From NCBI GenBank assembly GCA_947174725.1, contig CAMWKA010000067.1, positions 1 to 7,966 on the forward strand: a stretch of 7,966 nt of DNA, read 5' to 3'. Under the pieces are notes generated by a model. The model was not told the DNA's origin and did not search any database. It worked only from the letters and a program-made list of their open reading frames with translations. This stretch comes from an uncultured Lachnospiraceae bacterium (GTDB lineage Bacteria > Bacillota > Clostridia > Lachnospirales > Lachnospiraceae). Each line of letters opens with the position of its first letter. The stretch's first letter is position 1. Shown here in pieces: positions 1 through 5,171 of this stretch. The translations under genes were made by a program, and so were the position numbers.

Positions 1-572
1 TCCACAAACAGATAGTCGCGACATTCATCCCCGATAAATACCGGGCAGTTGTCCGCCGGAAGGATTTTTCTTCCAAACACCCCGGAAAGGATCGCCGCAG
101 CCCTCTCCGTCTCACACAGCCCATTTCTGCCACGGTTTTTCTTCTCCGCTCCTCCTCTCCGTCTGCCCGCGACCTGCATGGAAAGGCAGTATTCTCTGTG
201 ATGATGACGATTATAGATCTCATAAACGCTTTTCAACAACACATTTTCCCTGCGCAGCAACAGATACAGGCTTGTCCTTTGAAATCCATGCGGTATTTTA
301 CAGGAGTAATATTCTTCCGCAATCGCGCCCATCATAACCGCTGCATCGGAATATCTCCTCCCCAGTCTCTGCCATTGTTCCGATTCCTTTCTCCGCGCCA
401 GATATTCCCCTCTGGATTCCCCTTCCCGCATTTCCTGTTGGTCAAATTTGGCAAAATTGAACGCAAGATCGTGAAACGCCTCCGCGTAATGCTCTATCCG
501 GAGACGATTATAGCTTGAAAACACCCCTGTCGTATTTTTATGATCCCTGTCTTTCCCAATCAACGTATCCAT
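1..572 (-). CDS. spoIIE: SpoIIE-like stage II sporulation protein, N-terminal part (runs off the left edge)
   Basis: This open frame continues past base 1; 190 codons are visible. SpoIIE is the PP2C-type phosphatase that dephosphorylates SpoIIAA at the asymmetric septum and so activates sigma-F. The phosphatase domain would lie outside the window. The visible part resembles the SpoIIE central region: a helix with YAEAFHDLAFNF (about residues 29-40), then a long charged segment, then a block near residues 151-190 with the pattern ETERAAAILSGVFGRKILPA and an ending like DYLFVE. Position just after divIC is the usual spoIIE locus. I chose the ATG at 572 because GGAAAGGG lies 9 bases upstream; an in-frame ATG at 581 overlaps that site, and an in-frame stop sits at 597-599. 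No hydrophobic segment precedes the central region, so the normal multi-pass membrane domain (about 10 helices in Bacillus subtilis) is absent. The assignment rests on recalled family patterns and gene order. Confidence 0.72.
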   Translation of the reverse strand, partial: MDTLIGKDRDHKNTTGVFSSYNRLRIEHYAEAFHDLAFNFAKFDQQEMREGESRGEYLARRKESEQWQRLGRRYSDAAVMMGAIAEEYYSCKIPHGFQRTSLYLLLRRENVLLKSVYEIYNRHHHREYCLSMQVAGRRRGGAEKKNRGRNGLCETERAAAILSGVFGRKILPADNCPVFIGDECRDYLFV

Positions 573-608
573 CCCAATCATCCCTTTCCGTAATTTTCAT
601 CCATCAAG

Positions 609-641
609 ACTATAACAGAACGGCAATAAAAAAAATGTCAT
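609..641 (-). promoter_or_regulatory. Candidate spoIIE promoter, Spo0A-dependent sigma-A type with a 21-bp spacer
   Basis: On the minus strand, ATGACA (641-636, five of six matches to TTGACA) and TATAGT (614-609, five of six to TATAAT) are separated by 21 bases. Such an over-long spacer is a known mark of the Bacillus subtilis spoIIE and spoIIG promoters, where Spo0A~P compensates for the spacing. The predicted start near 602 gives a short leader before the ribosome site and the ATG at 572. No better -35 exists at 17 bases. The -35 overlaps the second arm of the divIC terminator, and the T-run forms part of the spacer. Confidence 0.55.
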
Positions 642-665
642 ATCCCTGCATGAATATGACATTTT
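628..665 (-). terminator. Rho-independent terminator after divIC
   Basis: A perfect 12-bp inverted repeat (AAAATGTCATAT on the plus strand at 632-643, complement at 654-665) encloses a 10-base loop. On the minus strand it runs directly into eight T residues (635-628). It starts about 23 bases after the divIC stop codon and closes that transcript. The stem is AT-rich and therefore modest in strength. Confidence 0.8.
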
Positions 666-667
666 AA

Positions 668-674
668 TTCGACA
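668..674 (-). promoter_or_regulatory. Candidate Spo0A box
   Basis: The minus strand reads TGTCGAA, an exact match to the Spo0A box consensus TGNCGAA. It lies about 26 bases upstream of the proposed -35 of spoIIE, a plausible activator position. A weaker TGTCATA (661-655) follows in the same orientation, 13 bases downstream. A single 7-base match can occur by chance, but its place before spoIIE makes it credible. Confidence 0.5.
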
Positions 675-688
675 TATTTATTTTTATA

Positions 689-994
689 TTAGTCGTCCAG
701 CCGGAATATAACCTCTCCGTCATAAACATAGCCTAATACTTCCTTGGCTACTTCCTCCGCGTACTTCTTCGTTTGCGTATAGATTTCAAGCTCCCGCAAT
801 TCATCCGTTCTTGCCTGCTCGTCAGCCAACTGTGTCTGCAGTACTGCGATCTCCGCCTGCAGCCGTTCTCTTTCCAAAACTTTAGGTCTGCCGCCTACAT
901 AAACCACGGCACAAAGAGCTGCCATTACAAGCATCGTGATCATCAGCATCGACTTATTCTTTTTCTCTTTGCGGAATGCTACCGTCTTCTTCAA
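689..994 (-). CDS. divIC: Septum formation initiator, DivIC/FtsB family
   Basis: A 101-residue bitopic membrane protein of the divisome that partners FtsL/DivIB at the division septum. Layout: a short basic cytoplasmic tail (KKTVAFRKEKKNK), one transmembrane helix (about residues 16-34), an extracellular coiled coil (about 38-72, rich in E, L and Q) and the family's C-terminal segment around KYAEEVAKEVLGYVYDGE. The length is normal for the family. The start codon is TTG at 994, chosen because AAAGGA lies 8 bases upstream and it keeps the positive-inside tail; the first in-frame ATG would remove most of that tail. The first 41 bases overlap the end of yabQ in another frame, so translation may be coupled. 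A sigma-A-like promoter lies upstream inside yabQ, and a terminator follows. Confidence 0.9.
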   Translation of the reverse strand: MKKTVAFRKEKKNKSMLMITMLVMAALCAVVYVGGRPKVLERERLQAEIAVLQTQLADEQARTDELRELEIYTQTKKYAEEVAKEVLGYVYDGEVIFRLDD

Positions 995-1415
995 ATTCTT
1001 TTTTCCTTTCGCGCAAACGCTTCTTAAAACGCCTATACACCTTAACTATAGCCTTTTTTACGGGTTCCGTCAACATCAAAATATACTTTTTGAGTATTTT
1101 TTTTACTTTATTCATTATTTTCGCAAAAAACGGTACTGCGTATCTGCCCAAAAACAGGTGATATAAGAACATACCCGCGCCCGCCATCAGCGCGACACTG
1201 TAGCGGAATATTCCATGATTCATCACCCTCAGCAATTCAAAAGCGCTTGCCATGCATATGATCCAAAAAATAATATCTTCCAGCGATATCGCTATAATGT
1301 TATGCCTTACCACCCTCCGAAAGATCCGCAGCACATCATAGAGCGCCATCAACAGGATGCCCATACAAAAACATGCTATTCCCAACTGCAGTTCATGGTG
1401 TATGATCTCATCCAT
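954..1415 (-). CDS. yabQ: Spore cortex biosynthesis membrane protein YabQ
   Basis: A 153-residue membrane protein of the YabQ family, which in Bacillus subtilis is made in the mother cell, localises to the forespore outer membrane and is needed for spore cortex formation. Three hydrophobic segments are visible (about residues 10-31, 41-64 and 70-93), with the family-like YDVLRIFRRVVRH stretch after the first. A strongly basic, charged cytoplasmic tail follows from about residue 100. The ATG at 1415 overlaps the yabP stop codon as TGATG, implying translational coupling to yabP. The 3' end overlaps divIC by 41 bases. It is probably transcribed with yabP from the sigma-E-like promoter at 1751-1779. 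Confidence 0.88.
   Translation of the reverse strand: MDEIIHHELQLGIACFCMGILLMALYDVLRIFRRVVRHNIIAISLEDIIFWIICMASAFELLRVMNHGIFRYSVALMAGAGMFLYHLFLGRYAVPFFAKIMNKVKKILKKYILMLTEPVKKAIVKVYRRFKKRLRERKKEFEEDGSIPQREKE
1045..1073 (-). promoter_or_regulatory. Candidate sigma-A promoter for divIC inside yabQ
   Basis: On the minus strand, TTGACG (1073-1068) and TATAGT (1050-1045) are separated by exactly 17 bases; each hexamer differs from consensus at one position. The start would fall near 1038, about 44 bases before the divIC TTG codon. It would let divIC, needed in growing cells, be expressed apart from the sporulation genes yabP and yabQ. The assignment is by inspection only. Confidence 0.6.
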
Positions 1416-1699
1416 CAGCGGAACATCCTTGCAATCAGAGAACCTTCTTTTCCCCGGCTGGCAGCGGTATCGGAATATTGAAAAGCATCTACTCTTCCAT
1501 CCACATCAACCTCGCCTTTCTCCAGCGTCAGTCTGCTTACGTGCAGCCCGTCTCCCCGGATCGTCAGCATCCCTCGCTCCGTCTCCAGAACAACCTCCTT
1601 CTCATCAAAAGATATGACGTCCGTCACGCCGCCGAGATTGGTGGTCTGACGGTTTGTGATCTGGATCTTATGCGTTTTCTTAGCATTCAGTTCTTCCAT
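1415..1699 (-). CDS. yabP: Sporulation protein YabP
   Basis: A 94-residue soluble protein of the YabP/YqfC family, a small beta-rich family of mother-cell sporulation proteins that in Bacillus subtilis accompanies YabQ. Recognisable family segments are TNRQTTNLGGVTDVISFDE (about 15-33), the LETERGMLTIRGDGLHVSRL stretch (38-57), the KGEVDVDGRV core (61-70) and the C-terminal LIARMFR. The same frame extends upstream to a TTG at 1792, but that extension does not resemble YabP, overlaps the end of rqcP and contains a sigma-E-like promoter. I therefore chose the ATG at 1699, which gives the usual family length of about 95-100. The ribosome site before it (AGCAGGG, spacing about 4) is weak. It is coupled to yabQ by a one-base overlap. 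Confidence 0.88.
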   Translation of the reverse strand: MEELNAKKTHKIQITNRQTTNLGGVTDVISFDEKEVVLETERGMLTIRGDGLHVSRLTLEKGEVDVDGRVDAFQYSDTAASRGKEGSLIARMFR

Positions 1700-1750
1700 T
1701 TGCCCTGCTCTATCACACAGGCTGCCCTGCGGATGGTTCAACGTTAATAA

Positions 1751-1779
1751 AGTATATGCTGTATCAGCGGCCTCTATGC
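1751..1779 (-). promoter_or_regulatory. Candidate sigma-E promoter for yabP-yabQ
   Basis: On the minus strand, GCATA (1779-1775) precedes CATATACT (1758-1751) by 16 bases. This fits the sigma-E pattern of an ATA-containing -35 and a -10 of CATACAnT, with one mismatch in the -10. The predicted start near 1744 leaves a leader of about 45 bases to the yabP ATG. In Bacillus subtilis yabP and yabQ belong to the sigma-E regulon, which supports the call. Confidence 0.55.
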
Positions 1780-1788
1780 CCCTATCTT

Positions 1789-2028
1789 TCAAAGATACTT
1801 ATACATATTTTCCGCGTCTTCCTTTTTCACGCTCTCCTGTATGGTAAGGACCTCTACCTTCGTCTCCTTGTTGCCGAACCCGATGGTAATGATATCTCCG
1901 GGCTTCACATTGGCGGAAGCTTTCGCGGGCTTGTCATTCACCATTACCCTGCCGGCATCACAGGCTTCATTGGCGACGGTCCGCCGCTTAATCAGGCGTG
2001 ATACCTTTAAAAATTTATCCAATCGCAT
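1789..2028 (-). CDS. rqcP: S4-domain ribosome quality control protein RqcP (YabO)
   Basis: A 79-residue protein that is almost entirely an S4 RNA-binding domain (MRLDKFLKVSRLIKRRTVAN at the N-terminus). It closely matches Bacillus RqcP (YabO), which binds stalled 50S subunits with RqcH and drives C-terminal alanine tailing of the nascent chain. The basic residues Arg2 and Arg16, reported as important in RqcP, are present. It is slightly shorter than the Bacillus protein at the C-terminus. The ATG at 2028 has AGAGGAAA about 6 bases upstream. The gene lies between the hup terminator and yabP. I see no convincing promoter of its own, so readthrough from hup is the simplest explanation for its expression. 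Confidence 0.92.
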   Translation of the reverse strand: MRLDKFLKVSRLIKRRTVANEACDAGRVMVNDKPAKASANVKPGDIITIGFGNKETKVEVLTIQESVKKEDAENMYKYL

Positions 2029-2071
2029 CCATTTCCTCTTTTCCGCATCTTAGCTTTCAATGTTACAACGC

Positions 2072-2104
2072 AAAAGCGGACAGCTCCGCTTGGAAGCTGC
2101 CCGC
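2072..2104 (-). terminator. Rho-independent terminator after hup
   Basis: Ten-base arms (2076-2085 and 2095-2104) pair with a single A·C mismatch around a 9-base loop. On the minus strand the GC-rich stem is followed by only four T residues. It begins about 18 bases after the hup stop. The short T-run suggests partial termination, consistent with some readthrough into rqcP. Confidence 0.65.
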
Positions 2105-2122
2105 ATCTGATCCCATCCGTAA

Positions 2123-2395
2123 TTAGTTCACTGCATCCTTGAATGCCTTACCCGGTTTGAACTTCGGAGCCTTAGATGCTGCAATCTTCATCTCCTTACC
2201 TGTCTGAGGGTTACGACCTGTTCTAGCTGCTCTCTCTGATACTTCAAATGTACCAAATCCAACTAACTGAACCTTTCCGCCCTTTTTAAGCTCTGTTGTT
2301 ACTGTGTCAGTAAAAGCTGCAACTACAGCTTCCGCATCTTTCTTTGTAATTCCTGCCTTATCAGCAACAGCTGCTACCAATTCTGTCTTGTTCAT
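2123..2395 (-). CDS. hup: HU family DNA-binding protein
   Basis: A 90-residue histone-like nucleoid protein that bends and compacts DNA as a dimer. It has the full HU signature: the MNKTEL start, the [21 protein letters not shown] motif (about residues 46-66) with the DNA-intercalating proline at position 63, and the [15 protein letters not shown]-terminus. Length matches the family. The ATG at 2395 is preceded by a strong AGGAGG site. The gene has a near-perfect sigma-A promoter and its own terminator, as expected for an abundant protein. It heads the conserved hup-rqcP-yabP-yabQ-divIC-spoIIE block. Confidence 0.98.
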   Translation of the reverse strand: MNKTELVAAVADKAGITKKDAEAVVAAFTDTVTTELKKGGKVQLVGFGTFEVSERAARTGRNPQTGKEMKIAASKAPKFKPGKAFKDAVN

Positions 2396-2459
2396 GATTG
2401 AACTCCTCCTAGATAATTAATATTTAACTTGTCCGCCTTCTAAAAAGCGCCATAAGTCT

Positions 2460-2488
2460 TTTATATTAGTTTTTTGGGAGTTTGTCAA
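2460..2488 (-). promoter_or_regulatory. Sigma-A promoter of hup
   Basis: On the minus strand a perfect TTGACA (2488-2483) and TATAAA (2465-2460) are separated by exactly 17 bases, in AT-rich surroundings. The predicted start near 2453 gives a leader of about 55 bases ending in a strong Shine-Dalgarno site. This is the strongest promoter in the window and fits the high expression expected of HU. Confidence 0.88.
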
Positions 2489-2548
2489 TATATTTCACCA
2501 GTTTTTCCCAATTTCATAAGAATTTGTAAGTAATTATAGAACATTTCG

Positions 2549-3976
2549 CTAATTTATTGGCAGTAGTGCCGAAAATGAGTAGCTGATATCCTTCGCCGAA
2601 TCATCTATCGTAATCGTATAGCTCCTGGTCTGAAAACCGTTTTTCCTAAGAATGATGATATAAGAACCCTCCTCCTTTGGAAAGCTGACCGGTGCCAGTC
2701 CAATATAGCTTCCGTCTTTAAATACCTCAACCCCTTCCGGTCCCTCGATTGTGACCTTATATCCGGAAACGCTGATCGGAGTCCGGTCAGAAGAAGTCCC
2801 TCCTGAAGCCGTATTTCCGGAAACAGTGCTTTCTGAAGCCGTATTTCCTGAGACCGTATTTTCAGAAACTGTGTTTTCTGAAGCTGTGTTTTCTGAAGCC
2901 GTATTGGAGGAAATCTGATTGGTGGAAATATTATTCTCCGATTCGGAAGTTCCCCCATTCCATTCCATCGTAATATTCAAATTGGAATATTCTTCACTGA
3001 CTCTGATATATTTGCTGATCGTCTGATATCCTTCCGCCACAACCACCATTTGATGAATCCCATAAGTCAGCTCCTGCTCCGTATCCGTATCGACGCGTCT
3101 TCCATCAATATAAACCTTGGCATTGGAAGGCGATACCGTAAATACCAAGACGCCGTACTTAGCTTCCCCCTGCCACTCGCTGACATCCCATTCATATTCT
3201 TCGTCTCCCACAACCGTAATCGTCTCCGTTCCGCTGCAGCCGGAATTGGATATCGTTACCTCATAAGTACCCTCCGGTACGGAAAGAAGCATGTCCTCGC
3301 TGACCTGATAGATCTTGGAATGATCCACCTCCAAAAAACCGCCAATGAAAAAACTGTCATTGGCAAGACGCAGATATCCATGACCGCGCTCCACAACAAT
3401 ACTTTCTATCATATGGTCATGGCCGCTCACCCGCAGAACATCCGCTGCATTGATATCCATCCGGTCGCCGATACCTTTCCCTGTGAGCACCACCACATCC
3501 TGCGCCATCCTGTATACCTCATTGTTCAATACCATATCCCTGCTGCCTGTCTCCATCGCAAACTGTTCCACCCAGTCAAACACAAATGTTTCCGAGGAAA
3601 GACGCAGGCTGTCCAGACGTTTCGCGCGATGTAGAAAATCCACATTTACGATCTCCCCGATCCGCACCTGTTCTAAAGATAGCGCTTGTCCATATTTATC
3701 ATAATACGCTGTCGCCCCGTCATAGTTCAACGTATAATATTTGCCTAATTCCAGATTCTTAAAAGTAATCGTAGAAGCTTCCGTATTCTTGCTGATCACG
3801 ATCGCCGTATCTCTGGAATCATAATTGCCGCTTGTCGCCGGCACAAAACCGGTGTCATAATTGCCTTGCTGAACCTCCGCTCCAGTCTCCGTTATCCGGG
3901 TGCACCCTGCCAGCAAAACCATACCGCAGCACAACAGAAGCAGATATAAGACTTGTACTCTTTGTAATTTAATCAC
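2549..3976 (-). CDS. PEGA-domain lipoprotein with a repetitive Ser/Asn/Thr linker
   Basis: A 475-residue predicted lipoprotein of unknown function. A hydrophobic signal (LYLLLLCCGMVLLAGC) ends in a lipobox, LAGC, with the lipidated Cys at residue 25. Residues about 40-260 form beta-rich modules that I cannot assign. A PEGA domain follows (about 275-339, with FTVSPSNAKVYIDGRRV and the AEGYQT turn). Then comes a low-complexity linker of five-residue units (about 342-401) and a second PEGA domain (about 405-471, VEVFKDGSYIGLAP and RKNGFQTRSYT). PEGA domains are beta-sandwich surface modules in Firmicutes and archaea. I chose the GTG at 3976 because GAGGAG lies 9 bases upstream and it gives a normal signal length; an upstream TTG at 4009 has no ribosome site. 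It lies 101 bases after the CotS gene. No clear promoter or terminator was found. Confidence 0.85.
   Translation of the reverse strand: MIKLQRVQVLYLLLLCCGMVLLAGCTRITETGAEVQQGNYDTGFVPATSGNYDSRDTAIVISKNTEASTITFKNLELGKYYTLNYDGATAYYDKYGQALSLEQVRIGEIVNVDFLHRAKRLDSLRLSSETFVFDWVEQFAMETGSRDMVLNNEVYRMAQDVVVLTGKGIGDRMDINAADVLRVSGHDHMIESIVVERGHGYLRLANDSFFIGGFLEVDHSKIYQVSEDMLLSVPEGTYEVTISNSGCSGTETITVVGDEEYEWDVSEWQGEAKYGVLVFTVSPSNAKVYIDGRRVDTDTEQELTYGIHQMVVVAEGYQTISKYIRVSEEYSNLNITMEWNGGTSESENNISTNQISSNTASENTASENTVSENTVSGNTASESTVSGNTASGGTSSDRTPISVSGYKVTIEGPEGVEVFKDGSYIGLAPVSFPKEEGSYIIILRKNGFQTRSYTITIDDSAKDISYSFSALLPIN
2786..2935 (-). repeat. 15-base tandem repeat array encoding the NTxSx linker of the PEGA lipoprotein
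   Basis: Ten in-frame 15-base units lie end to end; the eight at 2786-2905 are the clearer ones. Each encodes a five-residue unit of the form N-T-[A/V]-S-[E/G]. Two units (2831-2845 and 2891-2905) are identical in DNA, and others differ by a few bases, so the array probably grew by duplication. The edge units (2906-2935 and 2786-2800) are degenerate. At protein level this is a flexible, probably extended spacer between the two PEGA domains. Confidence 0.85.
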
Positions 3977-4077
3977 TCTTTTGTTCTCCTCATAATTTTC
4001 GTTCCACAATTCTGTCTCTGAGATTTACATAACACATATTTTCCAACAAAGAGTCATGTAAGCCGGATTTAACTCTT

Positions 4078-5082
4078 TCATGTATGATTATATAACAGAG
4101 ATTCCAGGAAGGAAACACCTTTCTCCCGAAGCGGTTCCTGCTCCATGATCTTCTTAAGCTTATCGGTATTACGTTCCATCACCACCGACTTACGCGAATT
4201 AATGTAAAAATTAACAATTTTCCAAAACTTTTCCGGATAAGAAAGCCGGTAAATCAACAGTTTTTTTTCTGCCTCGGAAAGTGTTCTTTCTTTTAGATAA
4301 TTTTCGGCACAAACCTCTGCGCAGCCAAGATCCCATCCGTTTTTTTCCATTACTTTCCTGAAAAACAGCGAAAAATCCCTAATTCCACTGTCCCACTGAA
4401 ATTTTTCAAAATTCATCACCGCAGGACCTGATGACGTAAAGACAATATTATGGTACTGAAAATCCCCATGACAAAAAGCGCCCTCTGCAAGGACTTTGCG
4501 ATTATACTCGCTAAAATCTTCCCGTTCCAGCTGTTCTTCTATCGCCAGCGCCTTCTTTAGGAAAAAATCATAATTGACCAAAAGAAAATTCTCAAAATGA
4601 CTCCTGTTGGCCCTGCCCCGGATAAATTTCTTTCCCCGTTTCAGTTCCGCATTACGCTTATGTATCTCATGCAAAAGTCCACTGTTTCCCTGCAGTGGGA
4701 CATCCTCTACGTCAAGCGGCACGCGCATTGCTTGATGCAGCTTTGCCATATAGGTAAACGCCATGCCGATATCCGACATATCCGTAGGAACACACTCTTT
4801 CCCTTCATAATAGTCTTTCAGGAGATACGTATTCTGTTCCCGATCCCGACAAAGATAACTTCCCTCCTTATTCGGTATGTAAGCATCCAAAAGATACCCG
4901 GACTTCTCCCGTACCGTCCTGAGAAGTCGATCGATTTTTGCTATCCTTTCCTCCGTTCCCCGGTATTCCCTGAGCACTTTCAGTCCCTGATCTGTCTCAC
5001 AAATAATCGCGCTTCTTCCCCTATAGGTACGGAGCACATTTAATTCATAATTTTCAAGTATACTGACTGCCCTGTCATTCAT
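4078..5082 (-). CDS. CotS-family spore coat kinase-like protein
   Basis: A 334-residue protein of the CotS/YtaA family, spore coat proteins with an aminoglycoside-phosphotransferase/choline-kinase fold. The N-terminus (MNDRAVSILENYELNVLRTYRGR) and the GLKVLREYRG strand are typical. The catalytic loop HGDFQYHN is at residues 205-212, with Asp207 and Asn212 kept. The metal-binding segment reads NFEKFQWD from 224, with Asn where kinases usually have Asp, so activity is uncertain. The frame extends to a GTG at 5175 overlapping the cca stop, but I chose the ATG at 5082. Close homologues begin there as I recall them, GGGCGG lies 8 bases upstream, and a sigma-E-like promoter falls inside the would-be extension. 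It probably acts in the mother cell during coat assembly; its substrate is unknown. Confidence 0.85.
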   Translation of the reverse strand: MNDRAVSILENYELNVLRTYRGRSAIICETDQGLKVLREYRGTEERIAKIDRLLRTVREKSGYLLDAYIPNKEGSYLCRDREQNTYLLKDYYEGKECVPTDMSDIGMAFTYMAKLHQAMRVPLDVEDVPLQGNSGLLHEIHKRNAELKRGKKFIRGRANRSHFENFLLVNYDFFLKKALAIEEQLEREDFSEYNRKVLAEGAFCHGDFQYHNIVFTSSGPAVMNFEKFQWDSGIRDFSLFFRKVMEKNGWDLGCAEVCAENYLKERTLSEAEKKLLIYRLSYPEKFWKIVNFYINSRKSVVMERNTDKLKKIMEQEPLREKGVSFLESLLYNHT

Positions 5083-5090
5083 AGGATTAC

Positions 5091-5108
5091 CGCCCTTTCC
5101 GCCCTTTC
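5091..5108 (-). repeat. Duplicated 9-base unit carrying the ribosome site of the CotS gene
   Basis: Two exact tandem copies of GAAAGGGCG (minus strand) lie immediately upstream of the ATG at 5082, giving two Shine-Dalgarno-like AAAGGGCGG sequences. The proximal copy is at workable spacing (about 8 bases), while the distal copy would be too far. If the longer GTG form were translated, these bases would instead encode the GKGGKGG stretch. Confidence 0.6.
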
Positions 5109-5118
5109 CGGCATACAC

Positions 5119-5148
5119 TATCCTATGAATATTTTTGGGGGAATATTC
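5119..5148 (-). promoter_or_regulatory. Candidate mother-cell (sigma-E/sigma-K type) promoter of the CotS gene
   Basis: On the minus strand GAATATT (5148-5142) matches the sigma-E -35 pattern kmATATT exactly. After 14 bases it is followed by CATAGGATA (5127-5119). That -10 shares CATA and the later T with the sigma-E consensus CATACAnT, and it fits the sigma-K -10 CATAnnnTA exactly, although no sigma-K -35 AC is at the right distance. The predicted start near 5112 is 30 bases before the ATG at 5082. Confidence 0.55.
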
Positions 5149-5171
5149 CAAATTCTCAAAAGGGAGCATTT

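Noticed and set aside
198..518. Plus-strand open frame of 106 codons near the left edge
   Set aside because: The minus strand here encodes the SpoIIE-like protein, with a ribosome site and conserved gene order; the plus frame shows no coding character.
2029..2071. A dedicated promoter for rqcP
   Set aside because: The best match (TTGCGT, 15 bases, TAAGAT) is poor in both sequence and spacing.
2605..2958. Minus-strand open frame in a second frame across the 15-base repeats
   Set aside because: It is open only because the repeat has a period divisible by three; its RLQKTQ-like repeats are a by-product of the linker, and no start signal precedes it.
3050..3634. Plus-strand open frame of 194 codons antisense to the PEGA lipoprotein
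   Set aside because: No ribosome site and no recognisable domain; composition is that expected opposite a well-supported gene with a lipobox and PEGA domains.
3977..4009. Longer lipoprotein starting at TTG 4009
   Set aside because: No ribosome site precedes the TTG, and it would add 11 polar residues before the signal peptide; the GTG at 3976 has GAGGAG at 9 bases.
3992..4077. A promoter for the PEGA lipoprotein in the gap after the CotS gene
   Set aside because: Only weak matches such as TTGTTG with TAAATC were found, and no sporulation-type -10, so I could not support a site.
4048..4078. 7-bp inverted repeat (AAAGAGT/ACTCTTT) after the CotS gene as a terminator
   Set aside because: The loop is 17 bases and no T-run follows on the minus strand; stem stability would be low.
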